A stretch of 64,000 bases of DNA from Simplicispira psychrophila DSM 11588 (lineage in GTDB: Bacteria; Pseudomonadota; Gammaproteobacteria; Burkholderiales; Burkholderiaceae_C). A program made the translations under genes and the position numbers. Where the stretch lies: positions 1-64,000 of the forward strand of contig NZ_JHYS01000012.1 of the NCBI RefSeq assembly GCF_000688255.1, written 5' to 3'. This document shows, one piece after another, positions 36,157-45,201 of the stretch. Position 1 is the stretch's first letter; the number at the start of each line of letters is the position of its first letter. The notes beneath the pieces are model-generated. The model was not told the origin of the DNA. It ran no database searches and saw only the letters and a list, made by a program, of their open reading frames with translations.

Positions 36157-38901
36157 ATGCCACAGGAACCCGACGACGGCCCTGGGCGACCCTTTTCCAT
36201 TCCGATACCACCACACCCCGCCACCATGTCGAGACCCCACCTGCGCAAATTCTGGACGGTGCTCATGCTGCTGGGCGGTATGGCCGCCAGCATGTGGGTG
36301 GCCAGCCAGTGGGCCTGGCGGCGCTCGCTGCACGCTGAAAACGCCACCGTGCAGCGCCAGCTGGCGCTGTATGGGCAGACGCTGGCGCAGCGCATCGACC
36401 GCTATCGCACCCTGCCCGAGGTGCTGGCGCTGGACATGCAGCTGCGCGATGCCCTGCGCCAGCCATTGAGCGCGGCGCAGGTCGAGCAGCTCAACCGCAA
36501 ACTGGAGCAAGCCAACGGCGCCAGCCAATCCTCGACCCTGACGCTGATCAACCGCGACGGCACCGCCATTGCCGCCAGCAACTGGCGCACCGCCACCAGC
36601 AATGTCGGCATGGACTACAGCTTTCGGCCCTATGTGCAGCAGGCGCTGAACCAGGGCCGTGGCAGCTTTTATGGCATTGGCGTGACCACCGGCGAGCCGG
36701 GGTATTTTTTGTCGCAGGCGGTTCGGGACGACAGCGGCCAAACCCTGGGGCTGGTGGCGATCAAGATTGCTTTGCAGGAGCTGGAACGCGAGTGGCTGCA
36801 GACACCCGACATCGTGCTGGCCTCGGACGCCCATGGCGTGGTGTTTCTGGCCAGCCAGGACGTCTGGCGCTACCGCCTGCTGGCACCGCTGGACGCCGGG
36901 GAACGCCGTGAACTCAGTGCCACGCGGCAGTACTCCGGGCAAGCACTGCGGCCGCTGGACTACCGCACCGATGACCACCTGGACAACGGTGGGCGCCTGG
37001 TGCGCTTGCAGACAGCCGATCTTCCCGCCCTGCCCGGTCGCATCCTGTGGCAGACGCAGCAATTGCCCGGTACGCCTTGGCAGCTGCATCTGCTGCATGG
37101 CACGCAAAGCAGTGTGGCGGAGAGCCGCTGGGCAGCGGCGGCCGGCGGCGGTGGCTGGCTGGCGCTGGCGCTGCTGGTGCTGTTTGTCCACCAGCGCCAA
37201 CGCCTGGCCACGCTGCGCCAGCGCAGCCGCCAGGAACTGGAGACGGTGCTGCAGCAACACGCCCAGGAACTGCGCACCGCACAGGACGGCATCGTGCAGG
37301 CCGCCAAAGAAGCCGACACCGGCCTGTCGCGCAGCCTGGAGCATCTGCCCCAGGGCGTGGTCATCATCGATGCTGCGCTGCAACTGGTGGCCTGGAACTC
37401 GCGCTACGTGCAGCTGTTTCGCTTTCCGCTGGACCTGCTACGGGTCGGCCAGCCGATTGAGGCCTTGCTGCGCCACAACGCACGCCGCGGCCTGCTCGGT
37501 CCCGGTTCGGTGGAGGATGCCATTGGACGGCGCCTGGCACACCTGCGCAGCGGCACACCGCACCTGCACGAAAGCGCCAAGGACGACGGCACGGTGCTGG
37601 AGATCCGCGGCAACCCGCTGCCCGAGGGCGGTTTTGTCACCAGCTATGCCGACATCACCAGCTACAAAAATGCGGCGCGCGAGCTGCGGTCGCTGGCCGA
37701 CGCGCTCAAGCAACGCGTGGCCGACCGTACCCGCGACCTGGACGTTGCCCGGCGCGAAGCCGAACAGGCCAACCGCTCCAAGAGCCGGTTTGTGGCAGCC
37801 GCCGTGCATGACCTGCTGCAGCCACTGAACGCGGCGCGCATGTTCACCTCGCTGCTGCGCGCGCACCTGTACGACGAGGCGGGTCGCCACGCCGCCGACA
37901 GTATTGAAGGCGCGCTGGCGGCGCAGGACGCCATCCTGAGCAGCCTGCTGGACATTGCGCGCATGGAGTCCGGCCAGCTGGAGGTGCGCATCCGCGACGT
38001 GGCGCTGGGGCCGGTGCTGCAGGTGCTGGCGCACAACTTTGGCGTGCTGGCCGAGAGCCGGGGTCTGGCGCTGTCGTGCGTGGACACCCGCTGCGTGGTG
38101 CGCACCGATGACAACCTGCTGCGGCGCATCCTGCAGAATTTTGTCTCCAACGCCATCCGTTACAGCCGGCGCGGGCGCATTGTGGTCGGCTGCCGCCATG
38201 AGAGGGGCCCTGGCGGCGACCATGTGCGCATCGAGGTACACGACCAGGGCCCGGGCATCCCCGAAGCGCTGCAGCGCGAGATTTTTGAAGAGTTCCGCCG
38301 TCTCGACGAGGGCGGTGATGGCGACCGGGGCGCCGGCCTGGGCCTGGCCATCGTCGAGCGCCTGGGCCGCCTGCTGGGCCACGAGATTGGCCTGCGCTCA
38401 CAGCTGGGCCAAGGCAGCGTGTTCTGGGTGCGGGTGCCGCTGGGCGACCCGGCCGCCACGCAACGCATCGATCCCCCTCCTACCGCCCCCGAGCCGGCAG
38501 AAGACGCTCCGCTGCACGGCGCCAGCGCCTGGGTGATCGACGACGATGGCCCCACCTGCGCCGCCACCCGCGCCCTGCTGCAGCGCTGGGGCTGCGCCGT
38601 GCCCCTGGCCGCCGGCGCGCCCGAGGCACTGGCCCAGGCCCTGCCCGGCCAGGCGCCGCAGCTGGTGTTGTTAGACGTCCACTTAGGCAGCCACCACGGC
38701 CCCGACCTGTACGCCCAGCTGTGCGAGCGCTGGGGACAAACGCCGGCGGTGATTTTGGTCACCGCCGAGCGCGACGCCACGCTGCGCCGCCAAGCCGCCG
38801 AACGCGGCTGGGGTTTTCTGGCCAAACCGGTGCGGGCACCGGCACTGCGGGCGCTGATGAGCCAAACCCTGCTGCGCCTGCGCGAAAGTGGGACGGACTA
38901 A
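36157..38901 (+). CDS. Hybrid sensor histidine kinase (DctB-like sensor, PAS, HisKA, HATPase, receiver)
   Basis: A 914-residue membrane kinase. A helix near residues 30-50 and another near 330-347 bracket a periplasmic double-Cache-type domain like that of DctB. Then come a coiled coil, a PAS-7 domain (LEHLPQGVVIIDAALQLVAW), HisKA with the phospho-acceptor His551 (VAAAVHDLLQPLNAARMF), the ATPase domain (GAGLGLAIVERLGRLLG) and a C-terminal receiver with Asp840 (LVLLDVHLG). It likely senses C4-dicarboxylates and passes phosphate to the LuxR regulator at 39019. Start ATG 36157; ATG 36226 is a possible alternative. Confidence 0.87.
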   Translation: MPQEPDDGPGRPFSIPIPPHPATMSRPHLRKFWTVLMLLGGMAASMWVASQWAWRRSLHAENATVQRQLALYGQTLAQRIDRYRTLPEVLALDMQLRDALRQPLSAAQVEQLNRKLEQANGASQSSTLTLINRDGTAIAASNWRTATSNVGMDYSFRPYVQQALNQGRGSFYGIGVTTGEPGYFLSQAVRDDSGQTLGLVAIKIALQELEREWLQTPDIVLASDAHGVVFLASQDVWRYRLLAPLDAGERRELSATRQYSGQALRPLDYRTDDHLDNGGRLVRLQTADLPALPGRILWQTQQLPGTPWQLHLLHGTQSSVAESRWAAAAGGGGWLALALLVLFVHQRQRLATLRQRSRQELETVLQQHAQELRTAQDGIVQAAKEADTGLSRSLEHLPQGVVIIDAALQLVAWNSRYVQLFRFPLDLLRVGQPIEALLRHNARRGLLGPGSVEDAIGRRLAHLRSGTPHLHESAKDDGTVLEIRGNPLPEGGFVTSYADITSYKNAARELRSLADALKQRVADRTRDLDVARREAEQANRSKSRFVAAAVHDLLQPLNAARMFTSLLRAHLYDEAGRHAADSIEGALAAQDAILSSLLDIARMESGQLEVRIRDVALGPVLQVLAHNFGVLAESRGLALSCVDTRCVVRTDDNLLRRILQNFVSNAIRYSRRGRIVVGCRHERGPGGDHVRIEVHDQGPGIPEALQREIFEEFRRLDEGGDGDRGAGLGLAIVERLGRLLGHEIGLRSQLGQGSVFWVRVPLGDPAATQRIDPPPTAPEPAEDAPLHGASAWVIDDDGPTCAATRALLQRWGCAVPLAAGAPEALAQALPGQAPQLVLLDVHLGSHHGPDLYAQLCERWGQTPAVILVTAERDATLRRQAAERGWGFLAKPVRAPALRALMSQTLLRLRESGTD

Positions 38902-38920
38902 GCCAGTCACGCAGGCGCTC

Positions 38921-38985
38921 AAAATACTATTTAATTAATAGCTATCAGCGCTTACCCATCAAGGTCTAGAGGCTATTTTTGGCAT
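38921..38985 (+). repeat. Dispersed AGCTAT..AGCGC repeat, copy c
   Basis: ACTATTTAATTAATAGCTAT, CAGCGCTTACC, then TCTAGAGGCTATTTTT, between the hybrid kinase gene and the convergent response regulator gene. Confidence 0.65.
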
Positions 38986-39018
38986 AAATTTACCCAGCCA
39001 AGCAACTTGGACTCTGGG

Positions 39019-39657
39019 TCAAAGCCCGTTCTCAGGCTCGAGGCTTTTGACCAGCACGGCGGCCTGGGTGCGGCTGTAGCAGGCCAGTTTTTTGAGGATG
39101 GCGGTGACATGCACTTTGACGGTGTTGCCGGCCAGTCCCAGCTCAGCGGCGATCTGTTTATTCAGCAAGCCATCAGCCAGGCACAGCAGCACGCGAAACT
39201 GCTGCGGCGTCAGCTGCGCCAGGCGCGCGGCCAGCTCGGCGTCGGCCTCCGAGCGCTCGGCGGCCATCGCGGGAAACCAGCTACCGCCATCGAGCACGCT
39301 GGCAATCGCCTCGCCCATGGACTCCGCCGGGGCTGACTTGGGGATAAAACCGGCGGCGCCAAACTGCTGGGCCCGGCGGATGACGCGCGGGTGGTCGTTG
39401 GATGAAATCACCACCACCGGCACCTCGGGGTATTCACCGCGCACATGCAGCAGCGCTGAAAAACCGCGTGCGCCCGGCATACTCAGGTCGAGCAGCACCA
39501 GTTCGACCTCCGGGTGCTGCTGCAGCGTACTGCCCAGCGTGGCGGCACTGGCGGCCTCCAGCGTGCAGAACTGCGGCAGCCGCTGGTGCAGCACATGCAG
39601 CACCGCAGCGCGGAACAAAGGGTGGTCATCGGCGACCAACAGCGTAGGCTTGGACAT
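39019..39657 (-). CDS. LuxR-family response regulator
   Basis: A 212-residue regulator. The receiver domain has acidic residues DDH near the N-terminus, the phospho-acceptor in LVLLDLSMPGARGF and the conserved Lys in FIPKSAPAES. The C-terminal LuxR helix-turn-helix reads LTPQQFRVLLCLADGLLNKQ and GNTVKVHVTAILKKL. It converges with the hybrid kinase gene and is its likely partner. Probable target is dctA (inference). Confidence 0.9.
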   Translation of the reverse strand: MSKPTLLVADDHPLFRAAVLHVLHQRLPQFCTLEAASAATLGSTLQQHPEVELVLLDLSMPGARGFSALLHVRGEYPEVPVVVISSNDHPRVIRRAQQFGAAGFIPKSAPAESMGEAIASVLDGGSWFPAMAAERSEADAELAARLAQLTPQQFRVLLCLADGLLNKQIAAELGLAGNTVKVHVTAILKKLACYSRTQAAVLVKSLEPENGL

Positions 39658-39700
39658 GGCCTGCAGTCTGCCACGGGCATTGAAGGCACCGAAACCCTAT

Positions 39701-40681
39701 TTACCCCGCTGTCGCCACGGGCGCAATCGCCTGATCGATGGCGCCACACAGGCTGTGGCCGTCAGCGCCTTTCATCTCGATGCGCAGGGTGTCGCCAAAA
39801 CGCAGGTAGTCGGTGCTGGGCTGACCGTCCTGCAGGGTTTCGATGGCGCGCTTGTCGGCAAGGCAGTGGTAGCCCTTGGGCCAGTCGGTGCGGCCTTTGC
39901 TGGCGGGCACCGCGGGACTGCGCACGGTACCGCTGGCGACGATGCTGCCGGCGCGCAGCGAGCGGGTGCGCGCGGCGTGGGCGATCAGCTGACCAAAGTG
40001 CCACGGCATCTCCGCACCGGCGTCGCTCAGGCCGACCTTGCGCCCATTCCAGCTCGATTGCAGCGCCCAGTGCAGTCGCCCACCCTGCCAAGCGCTGCCC
40101 AGCTCATCCAGCGTCACCGCTACCGGGCTGAACGCCGTGGTCGGGCGCGCTTGCAGCGGGCCCCAGCCGCGCTCCAGTTCGGCCGGCAGCAGCTGGCGCA
40201 GGCAGACGGCATTGGCCAGCAGCAGCAGGCGCACGCTGTCCAGCGCTTGCTCGGGCGTGCAGGCGCGGCGCACGTCGCCGGTGATGACCGCCACTTCGGC
40301 GCCAAAGTCAATGCCCATGGCTTCGCTGGCGATGGGCACGTCGTCACACGGGCCGAGAAAATCGTCACTGGCGCCCTGGTACATCAGCGGCGTGCCGGCA
40401 GTGCTTTGCTGCAGCGCCGGGGTGACGGCGCCCAGATACTGGGTGGCTCGCGGCAGCGGGGCCATGCACTGGCGTGGATCGAAAGGAAAGTTGTGGCGCA
40501 CGCGCCCGGCGTTGAGCTGCACCGACAGGTCCTGCAGCTGTGGCGCCAGGAAAGTCCAGTCGTCCAACACCTGCTGCAGGCGGCTGGCAATGCCGGTCGG
40601 ATAATGCGCGCTGCTCAGGTCGCGCGACACCACCACCAGTTGGCCGTCGCGGGAACCGTCTTTGTAGGTGGCTAATTTCAT
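39701..40681 (-). CDS. Fumarylacetoacetate hydrolase family protein
   Basis: A 326-residue protein starting MKLATYKDGSRDGQLVVVSR. The metal-binding acidic positions are in MGIDFGAEVAVITGDV. The C-terminus has GSIVASGTVRSP and LRFGDTLRIEMKGADGHSL, typical of the FAH fold that hydrolyses C-C bonds of beta-diketo acids or decarboxylates them. The specific substrate, such as an aromatic breakdown product, cannot be told. The frame extends 53 codons upstream as Ala/Pro-rich shadow sequence of the divergent DUF3108 gene, so I start at 40681. Confidence 0.85.
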   Translation of the reverse strand: MKLATYKDGSRDGQLVVVSRDLSSAHYPTGIASRLQQVLDDWTFLAPQLQDLSVQLNAGRVRHNFPFDPRQCMAPLPRATQYLGAVTPALQQSTAGTPLMYQGASDDFLGPCDDVPIASEAMGIDFGAEVAVITGDVRRACTPEQALDSVRLLLLANAVCLRQLLPAELERGWGPLQARPTTAFSPVAVTLDELGSAWQGGRLHWALQSSWNGRKVGLSDAGAEMPWHFGQLIAHAARTRSLRAGSIVASGTVRSPAVPASKGRTDWPKGYHCLADKRAIETLQDGQPSTDYLRFGDTLRIEMKGADGHSLCGAIDQAIAPVATAG

Positions 40682-40761
40682 GGGAGCAAGGTCTTTGTGA
40701 ATGTCAAAAGGGTTACGCGCGGCCGTATTGTCGGCCGCTGCCAGCGTCAGGCGTGGCGGCA

Positions 40762-41973
40762 ATGATGCCGCGCCTGACGCGGTGGCGGCTGACGGCGCTG
40801 GTGCTGGCGCTGCACTGGCTGGTGCTGGTCGGCTTGCCACTGCAGCAGCACGCTCCCCTGACCCCGCCGGCGCAGGTGTTCAGCACGCGCACGCTGGCCG
40901 CGCCGGCCCCCGCGCCGTCCCCGCCCCCCTCCAGCGCAGCCGCTGCCGTCCCCAAGTCCGCCCCGGTGCGCCGTACGCCAGTGCGCAAGCAACCGCCGGC
41001 GCCGGTCACGCCGCAGGCCCTCCCCGCCCCAGACACCACGCCGCAGCCCGCCAGTGCGGTTGCCGCCATGGCCCCATCCGAGGCCAGCGCCGAGAACGCG
41101 TCCACCCCCCCCGCAGAGGCTGAAACGCCCGGCGCCGCTGCAGCGCCGGAAGGGGCGGGCGCGCAAGCTGCCGCCACCGATCCCAACCCCACGCCCAACG
41201 TCCCTGCCGGCAGCACCTCTGCCGCTCCAACAGAACCCGTGCTGCCCACGTCCCTGGCACCGACCGGCGCCATCGACATCGAAGTGCCCGGCGCCGTGGC
41301 CCGCAGCGGCCCCGGCACGACACCAGCAGTGCAGATTCCGGCACCACGGCGGCTGCAGTTCGATGTCAGCGGCGAAGCAAAGAAATTCCACTACAGCGCC
41401 CGTGCCGAGCTGCTGTGGCAGCACGACGGCCAGCATTACCAGGCGCGCCAGGAGATCAGCCTGCTGTTTTTGGGCGCGCGCACGCAAACCAGCGTGGGGG
41501 CCCTCAGCGACGGCGGTTTGCGCCCGCAGCGCTTTGGTGACCGCGCGCGCAACGAGCAGGCCGCACATTTCGACTACGCCCAAGGCCAGGTCACCTTCAG
41601 CGCCAACACGCCGCCGGCAGCGATGGTGGTGGGCACGCAAGACCGGCTCAGCGTATTTATCCAGCTGGGCGCCCTGCTGGCGGCGGCGCCCGAGCGCTAT
41701 CCGCCCGGCACGCGCATCAGCTTGGCCACGGTGGGTGCACGCGCGGCCGATGTGTGGGCGTTCACGGTGCAGGGCACGGAAATGCTGGATTTGCCGACCG
41801 GGGCCCTCAGCGCACTCAAACTGCAGCGCCTGCCCCGGCGCGACCATGAGTACGACCAGAAGGCCGAACTGTGGCTGGCGCCCACGCTGGGCTACCTGCC
41901 GGTGCGCATCCGCATTACCCAGGCCAATGGCGACTTTGCCGACCTGCGTCTGCGCAGCCAGGCACCGCCCTGA
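40762..41973 (+). CDS. DUF3108 domain protein with Pro/Ala-rich linker
   Basis: A 403-residue envelope protein. The N-terminus has a hydrophobic anchor (LTALVLALHWLVLVGLPLQQ). Residues about 35-190 are a Pro/Ala/Thr-rich linker, reminiscent of TonB-like spacers. The C-terminal 200 residues are a DUF3108 beta-rich domain (LQFDVSGEAKKFHYSARAEL; LWLAPTLGYLPVRIRITQAN). The family is unassigned; related proteins are periplasmic. The start is the ATG at 40762, with a second Met directly following. It is divergent from the FAH-family gene with an 80-base spacer. Confidence 0.8.
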   Translation: MMPRLTRWRLTALVLALHWLVLVGLPLQQHAPLTPPAQVFSTRTLAAPAPAPSPPPSSAAAAVPKSAPVRRTPVRKQPPAPVTPQALPAPDTTPQPASAVAAMAPSEASAENASTPPAEAETPGAAAAPEGAGAQAAATDPNPTPNVPAGSTSAAPTEPVLPTSLAPTGAIDIEVPGAVARSGPGTTPAVQIPAPRRLQFDVSGEAKKFHYSARAELLWQHDGQHYQARQEISLLFLGARTQTSVGALSDGGLRPQRFGDRARNEQAAHFDYAQGQVTFSANTPPAAMVVGTQDRLSVFIQLGALLAAAPERYPPGTRISLATVGARAADVWAFTVQGTEMLDLPTGALSALKLQRLPRRDHEYDQKAELWLAPTLGYLPVRIRITQANGDFADLRLRSQAPP

Positions 41974-42108
41974 GCAGCGGCCAGTCCCCCAGCCACAGCA
42001 GCGCCGCAGGGCTTGGGGGATACTCCCCAACAGGCACTACGCCCGCGCAGGACTTGAACTCCGCGCAAATGCTGTCATCTGACAAGCACACCGATCAGGG
42101 AGATCACC

Positions 42109-42414
42109 ATGCAAATGCTCTACGACTCAGAATCTTTTGTGGTTGTCCACATGTTGCCGGACGCCCTGGAGCAGGAGCACGTCCCCAGCGCGGACAGCCC
42201 CGACAGCCCCGAACCGGTGCCACAACTGGCCCGCCACGGTTTTCAGATCGTCGATAAGCGCTCGGGCAAAGAGCTGTATCTGGATGGCTCCTGGGCCGAG
42301 ATGTTCCAGCAGAAAATTCTGGCTTGGCAGCGCGATGCACCGACCCAGGAAGAGGTCGAAGACACCCTGGACCGCTATACCGGGCTGGCGCAAAACCCGG
42401 TGGTGGTGCATTAA
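42109..42414 (+). CDS. DUF3567 family protein
   Basis: A 101-residue soluble protein (MQMLYDSESFVVVHML; ARHGFQIVDKRSGKELYLDG; AWQRDAPTQEEVEDTLDRY). It matches DUF3567, a family found almost only in Betaproteobacteria and without known function. CAGGGAG upstream of the ATG is a good ribosome-binding site. It stands alone between the DUF3108 gene and the convergent narL-type gene. Confidence 0.85.
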   Translation: MQMLYDSESFVVVHMLPDALEQEHVPSADSPDSPEPVPQLARHGFQIVDKRSGKELYLDGSWAEMFQQKILAWQRDAPTQEEVEDTLDRYTGLAQNPVVVH

Positions 42415-42467
42415 AGTGACGAATTCAGCCTCAAAACAGCCTCAAACGCTTGAGTGACATGCGCTAT

Positions 42468-42498
42468 ATGCTATTTATTCAATAGCACATAGACCCCC
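42468..42498 (+). repeat. Partial dispersed repeat, copy f
   Basis: TATGCTATTTATTCAATAGC then ACATAGACCCCC, matching the first half of copy a with the second half missing. Confidence 0.4.
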
Positions 42499-42503
42499 AG
42501 CCT

Positions 42504-43217
42504 TCAAGACAGACGCAGCCGGTCGGCGGCGTAGACCGCAGCCTGCACACGCGAGCTCAGGTTGAGCTTGCGCAAAATGTGCTGCACGTGGATTTTTACC
42601 GTGGTTTCGGCAATGTCCAGCGTGCGCGCAATCTCCTTGTTGCTGGCGCCGCGGGCGATTTCACGCAATACCTCTTCTTCACGTGGCGATAGGGCAGGCG
42701 CTGCAGCACTGGCGCAGCCGTGCCCGGCCGGGGCTGGCACCGCCGCCGCGAGCAGCGCCGGCGCCAGCGCGTCCTGGGCCTGAAACGCCGCTACCAGCTT
42801 GCCCATCAACTCCACGCTCACCACCGGCTCGCCACACATCGCCCGGCGGATGGCCTGGGCCAGCAGATCGCCTTCAATCGTCTTGAGCAGATAGCCCTGC
42901 GCGCCGTTGCGCAGCGCCAGGGCCAAGTCGTGCGCGTCTTCGCTCACGGTGAGGATCAGCACCCGTGCCTGCGGCGCGAGCTGGCGCAGGTCTTTCACGG
43001 CATCGATGCCGCGCACACCGGGCAGGTGGTTATCGAGCAGGATGACGTCGGGCTGCAGCGCCGGCGCTAGGCGCAGCGCCTGCGCAGCGTCGCCGGCTTC
43101 GCCCACCACCTGCAGGCCGGCATCCTGCTCCAGCAGCGCAATCAGGCCACGGCGAAACAAGGTGTGGTCATCGACCACCAACAGGGTGATGGGAGCAAGG
43201 GGCGTGCAATCGGGCAT
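42504..43217 (-). CDS. narL: NarL-type response regulator
   Basis: A 237-residue LuxR-family regulator. Receiver: LLVVDDHTLFRRGLIALLEQ, phospho-acceptor in VILLDNHLPGVRGIDAV, Lys in GYLLKTIEGDLLAQ. Output: LSPREEEVLREIARGASNKE and TTVKIHVQHILRKLNL. Domain layout and pairing with a NarX-type kinase 6 bases upstream indicate nitrate/nitrite control of anaerobic genes. A 30-residue Ala/Pro-rich linker joins the domains. No narGHJI genes are in the window. Confidence 0.9.
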   Translation of the reverse strand: MPDCTPLAPITLLVVDDHTLFRRGLIALLEQDAGLQVVGEAGDAAQALRLAPALQPDVILLDNHLPGVRGIDAVKDLRQLAPQARVLILTVSEDAHDLALALRNGAQGYLLKTIEGDLLAQAIRRAMCGEPVVSVELMGKLVAAFQAQDALAPALLAAAVPAPAGHGCASAAAPALSPREEEVLREIARGASNKEIARTLDIAETTVKIHVQHILRKLNLSSRVQAAVYAADRLRLS

Positions 43218-43222
43218 GGAGT

Positions 43223-45148
43223 TCAGTGCAACGGAAGGGTGGAATTTTTGCCCCGCGCAGAGGGGGGCGCCAGCATGGCGTGTGCCGGGGCGCCGGGTGC
43301 CAACTCGATGGTCACCATGGTGCCCTGACCGGGCGCCGACTGGACATGCACGCGCGCACCAATGCCGAGCGCGCGCTCGTACATGATGCCCAGACCGACA
43401 TGCAAGGAGTCGGCTGCGGTAGGTGTCGGGTCAAAACCCACGCCGTCGTCTTGCACCTCGATACGCCAGTGCGGATGGCGATAGGCGCGCACTTGCACGC
43501 GGCTGGCCTGGGCGTGCTTGCGCACATTCGACAGCGCCTCCTGCACGATGTGCAGCACCTGGATCTGCACATCCGGCGCCAGCGGCAGGCCGTGGCCTTG
43601 CATGGTCAGCTGGGTGGCCATGCCGGTCTGGTGCTCGAACTTGGACAGGGTGGTGCGCAGCGCCGCTTCAATGTCTTCGGCGCTGGTGCGCGTGCGAAAG
43701 TGCACCAGCAGTTCGCGCACATCGGCATAGCACTCGCGCACGCCCACATCCAGTTCGGCCATGCTGCGCTCGCGTGCGGCGACATTGCCCTTGGCCACCG
43801 CATCGCGCAACAGTTGGGTCTGAATTTTCAAAAACGCCAGCGACTGGGCAATCGAGTCGTGCAACTCGCGCGCCAGCAGGCTGCGCTCTTCGGCCACCGC
43901 TGCCTCGCGCTCCAGCGCCGCCGCGCGCAGCCCTTCCATCGAGCTGGCCAGATGGCGCACCATGGCTTCGAGCAGCTCGCGCATGTCCGGCGTCAGCTCG
44001 ACCGGCGAGCGAAAGAACAGGTTCAGTTCACCCAGCACGCGCTGGTGCACCTGCACCGGCAGAGCCACCAGGGTTTCATAGCCGGCCTCGTGGCAATGCG
44101 GCAAAAACATCGGCGTGGACGGCGTGATCGAGATCACCCGCGCGCCCGGTTTGCGCTGCGGCTGACCACAAAAGCAACTGCCCGCCTGCAGGCATTGCTC
44201 CTGCTCGGCCATGGCGCGCGGCAGGCCATCGGTGGCCAGAATGACGTAGCGCTCGTTACCCTCGTCCGACCAGCGCACCACCGCCGCATCGGCGCCCGAG
44301 ACGCTGCGCACCTGGCGCACAAAGCCGCGCGCCAGCACCTCCAGATTGCCGGCCTCGGAGGCTTGTGCACTGACTTGGTACAAGGCCGCCAGGCGCTGGC
44401 TCTTGATTTCGATGCTGGCGGTTTTCTCGCGCACTTTCGATTCCAGATCGGCGTGCGAGGTCTGCATCGCCCGGGCCATCAGGTTAAAGCCCTGCATGAG
44501 CTGGCCAAATTCATCGTTCGACGCCACCTCCAGACGCGTCCCCAATTCGCCCTGGCGGATGCGTGCCAAGGCCTGCTGCAGCAGCGCCACCGGGCTGAGC
44601 ACCACCCAGTAACTGATGGCCATGAAGGCCACGGCAGCGGCAATCGCCACCGCTACCAGCAGCAGCTGGAACAGGTGCAGCACGGCCGTCCAACGCATGA
44701 TTTTCACCTCGATGGCATCAACAAAACCATCCATGCGCTGCACAAAGGCATCGGCCTGCCCCAACACCGCCGCCGCGCCGGGCCGCTGGGAGCCCAGCCA
44801 CTGCCCGTGCACGCTGGCCCACGCGGTGCGAATGGCGTCAAAACGGCTGCGTGTGTCCTCGCTCCAGGGCACATACAGCGGGCGCATCGGGTCGCCCACG
44901 CGCAGCAACTCCAAGCTGGCATCGAACTGCAGCACCCGCTGCGCCAGTTCGGCGGGCGATTCACCTGGCAACGCCAAGACTATGCGCAGGGTGTGCATGC
45001 GCAAGCGCCCGGCCTCATTGACCGCAGCGGCGCTGCCCTCCAGCCGCCAGGCGATCCACAGCGTCAGGCTGATCGAGGCCATCGCTACCAGCAAAAACAC
45101 CAGCCCCATGGCCAGCAGCTTGGTGGTGAGCGTGTGGGACTTGCGCAT
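43223..45148 (-). CDS. narX: NarX-type nitrate/nitrite sensor histidine kinase
   Basis: A 641-residue membrane kinase. Two transmembrane helices (about 13-33 and 160-182) bracket a periplasmic PilJ/NarX-type domain with the P-box AAVNEAGRLRMHTLRI. HAMP follows, then a GAF-like central module with a Cys-rich QCLQAGSCFCGQPQ segment, then HisKA_3 with the phospho-His in LLARELHDSIAQSLAFLK and an ATPase domain (DDGVGFDP, GLGIMYERAL). It senses nitrate/nitrite and phosphorylates the NarL-type regulator next to it. Confidence 0.9.
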   Translation of the reverse strand: MRKSHTLTTKLLAMGLVFLLVAMASISLTLWIAWRLEGSAAAVNEAGRLRMHTLRIVLALPGESPAELAQRVLQFDASLELLRVGDPMRPLYVPWSEDTRSRFDAIRTAWASVHGQWLGSQRPGAAAVLGQADAFVQRMDGFVDAIEVKIMRWTAVLHLFQLLLVAVAIAAAVAFMAISYWVVLSPVALLQQALARIRQGELGTRLEVASNDEFGQLMQGFNLMARAMQTSHADLESKVREKTASIEIKSQRLAALYQVSAQASEAGNLEVLARGFVRQVRSVSGADAAVVRWSDEGNERYVILATDGLPRAMAEQEQCLQAGSCFCGQPQRKPGARVISITPSTPMFLPHCHEAGYETLVALPVQVHQRVLGELNLFFRSPVELTPDMRELLEAMVRHLASSMEGLRAAALEREAAVAEERSLLARELHDSIAQSLAFLKIQTQLLRDAVAKGNVAARERSMAELDVGVRECYADVRELLVHFRTRTSAEDIEAALRTTLSKFEHQTGMATQLTMQGHGLPLAPDVQIQVLHIVQEALSNVRKHAQASRVQVRAYRHPHWRIEVQDDGVGFDPTPTAADSLHVGLGIMYERALGIGARVHVQSAPGQGTMVTIELAPGAPAHAMLAPPSARGKNSTLPLH

Positions 45149-45201
45149 GGCGGCAGTGTAAGAGAGGCCCCTGCCGCAGCCCCCGCCCCCGCCCCATTAC
45201 C

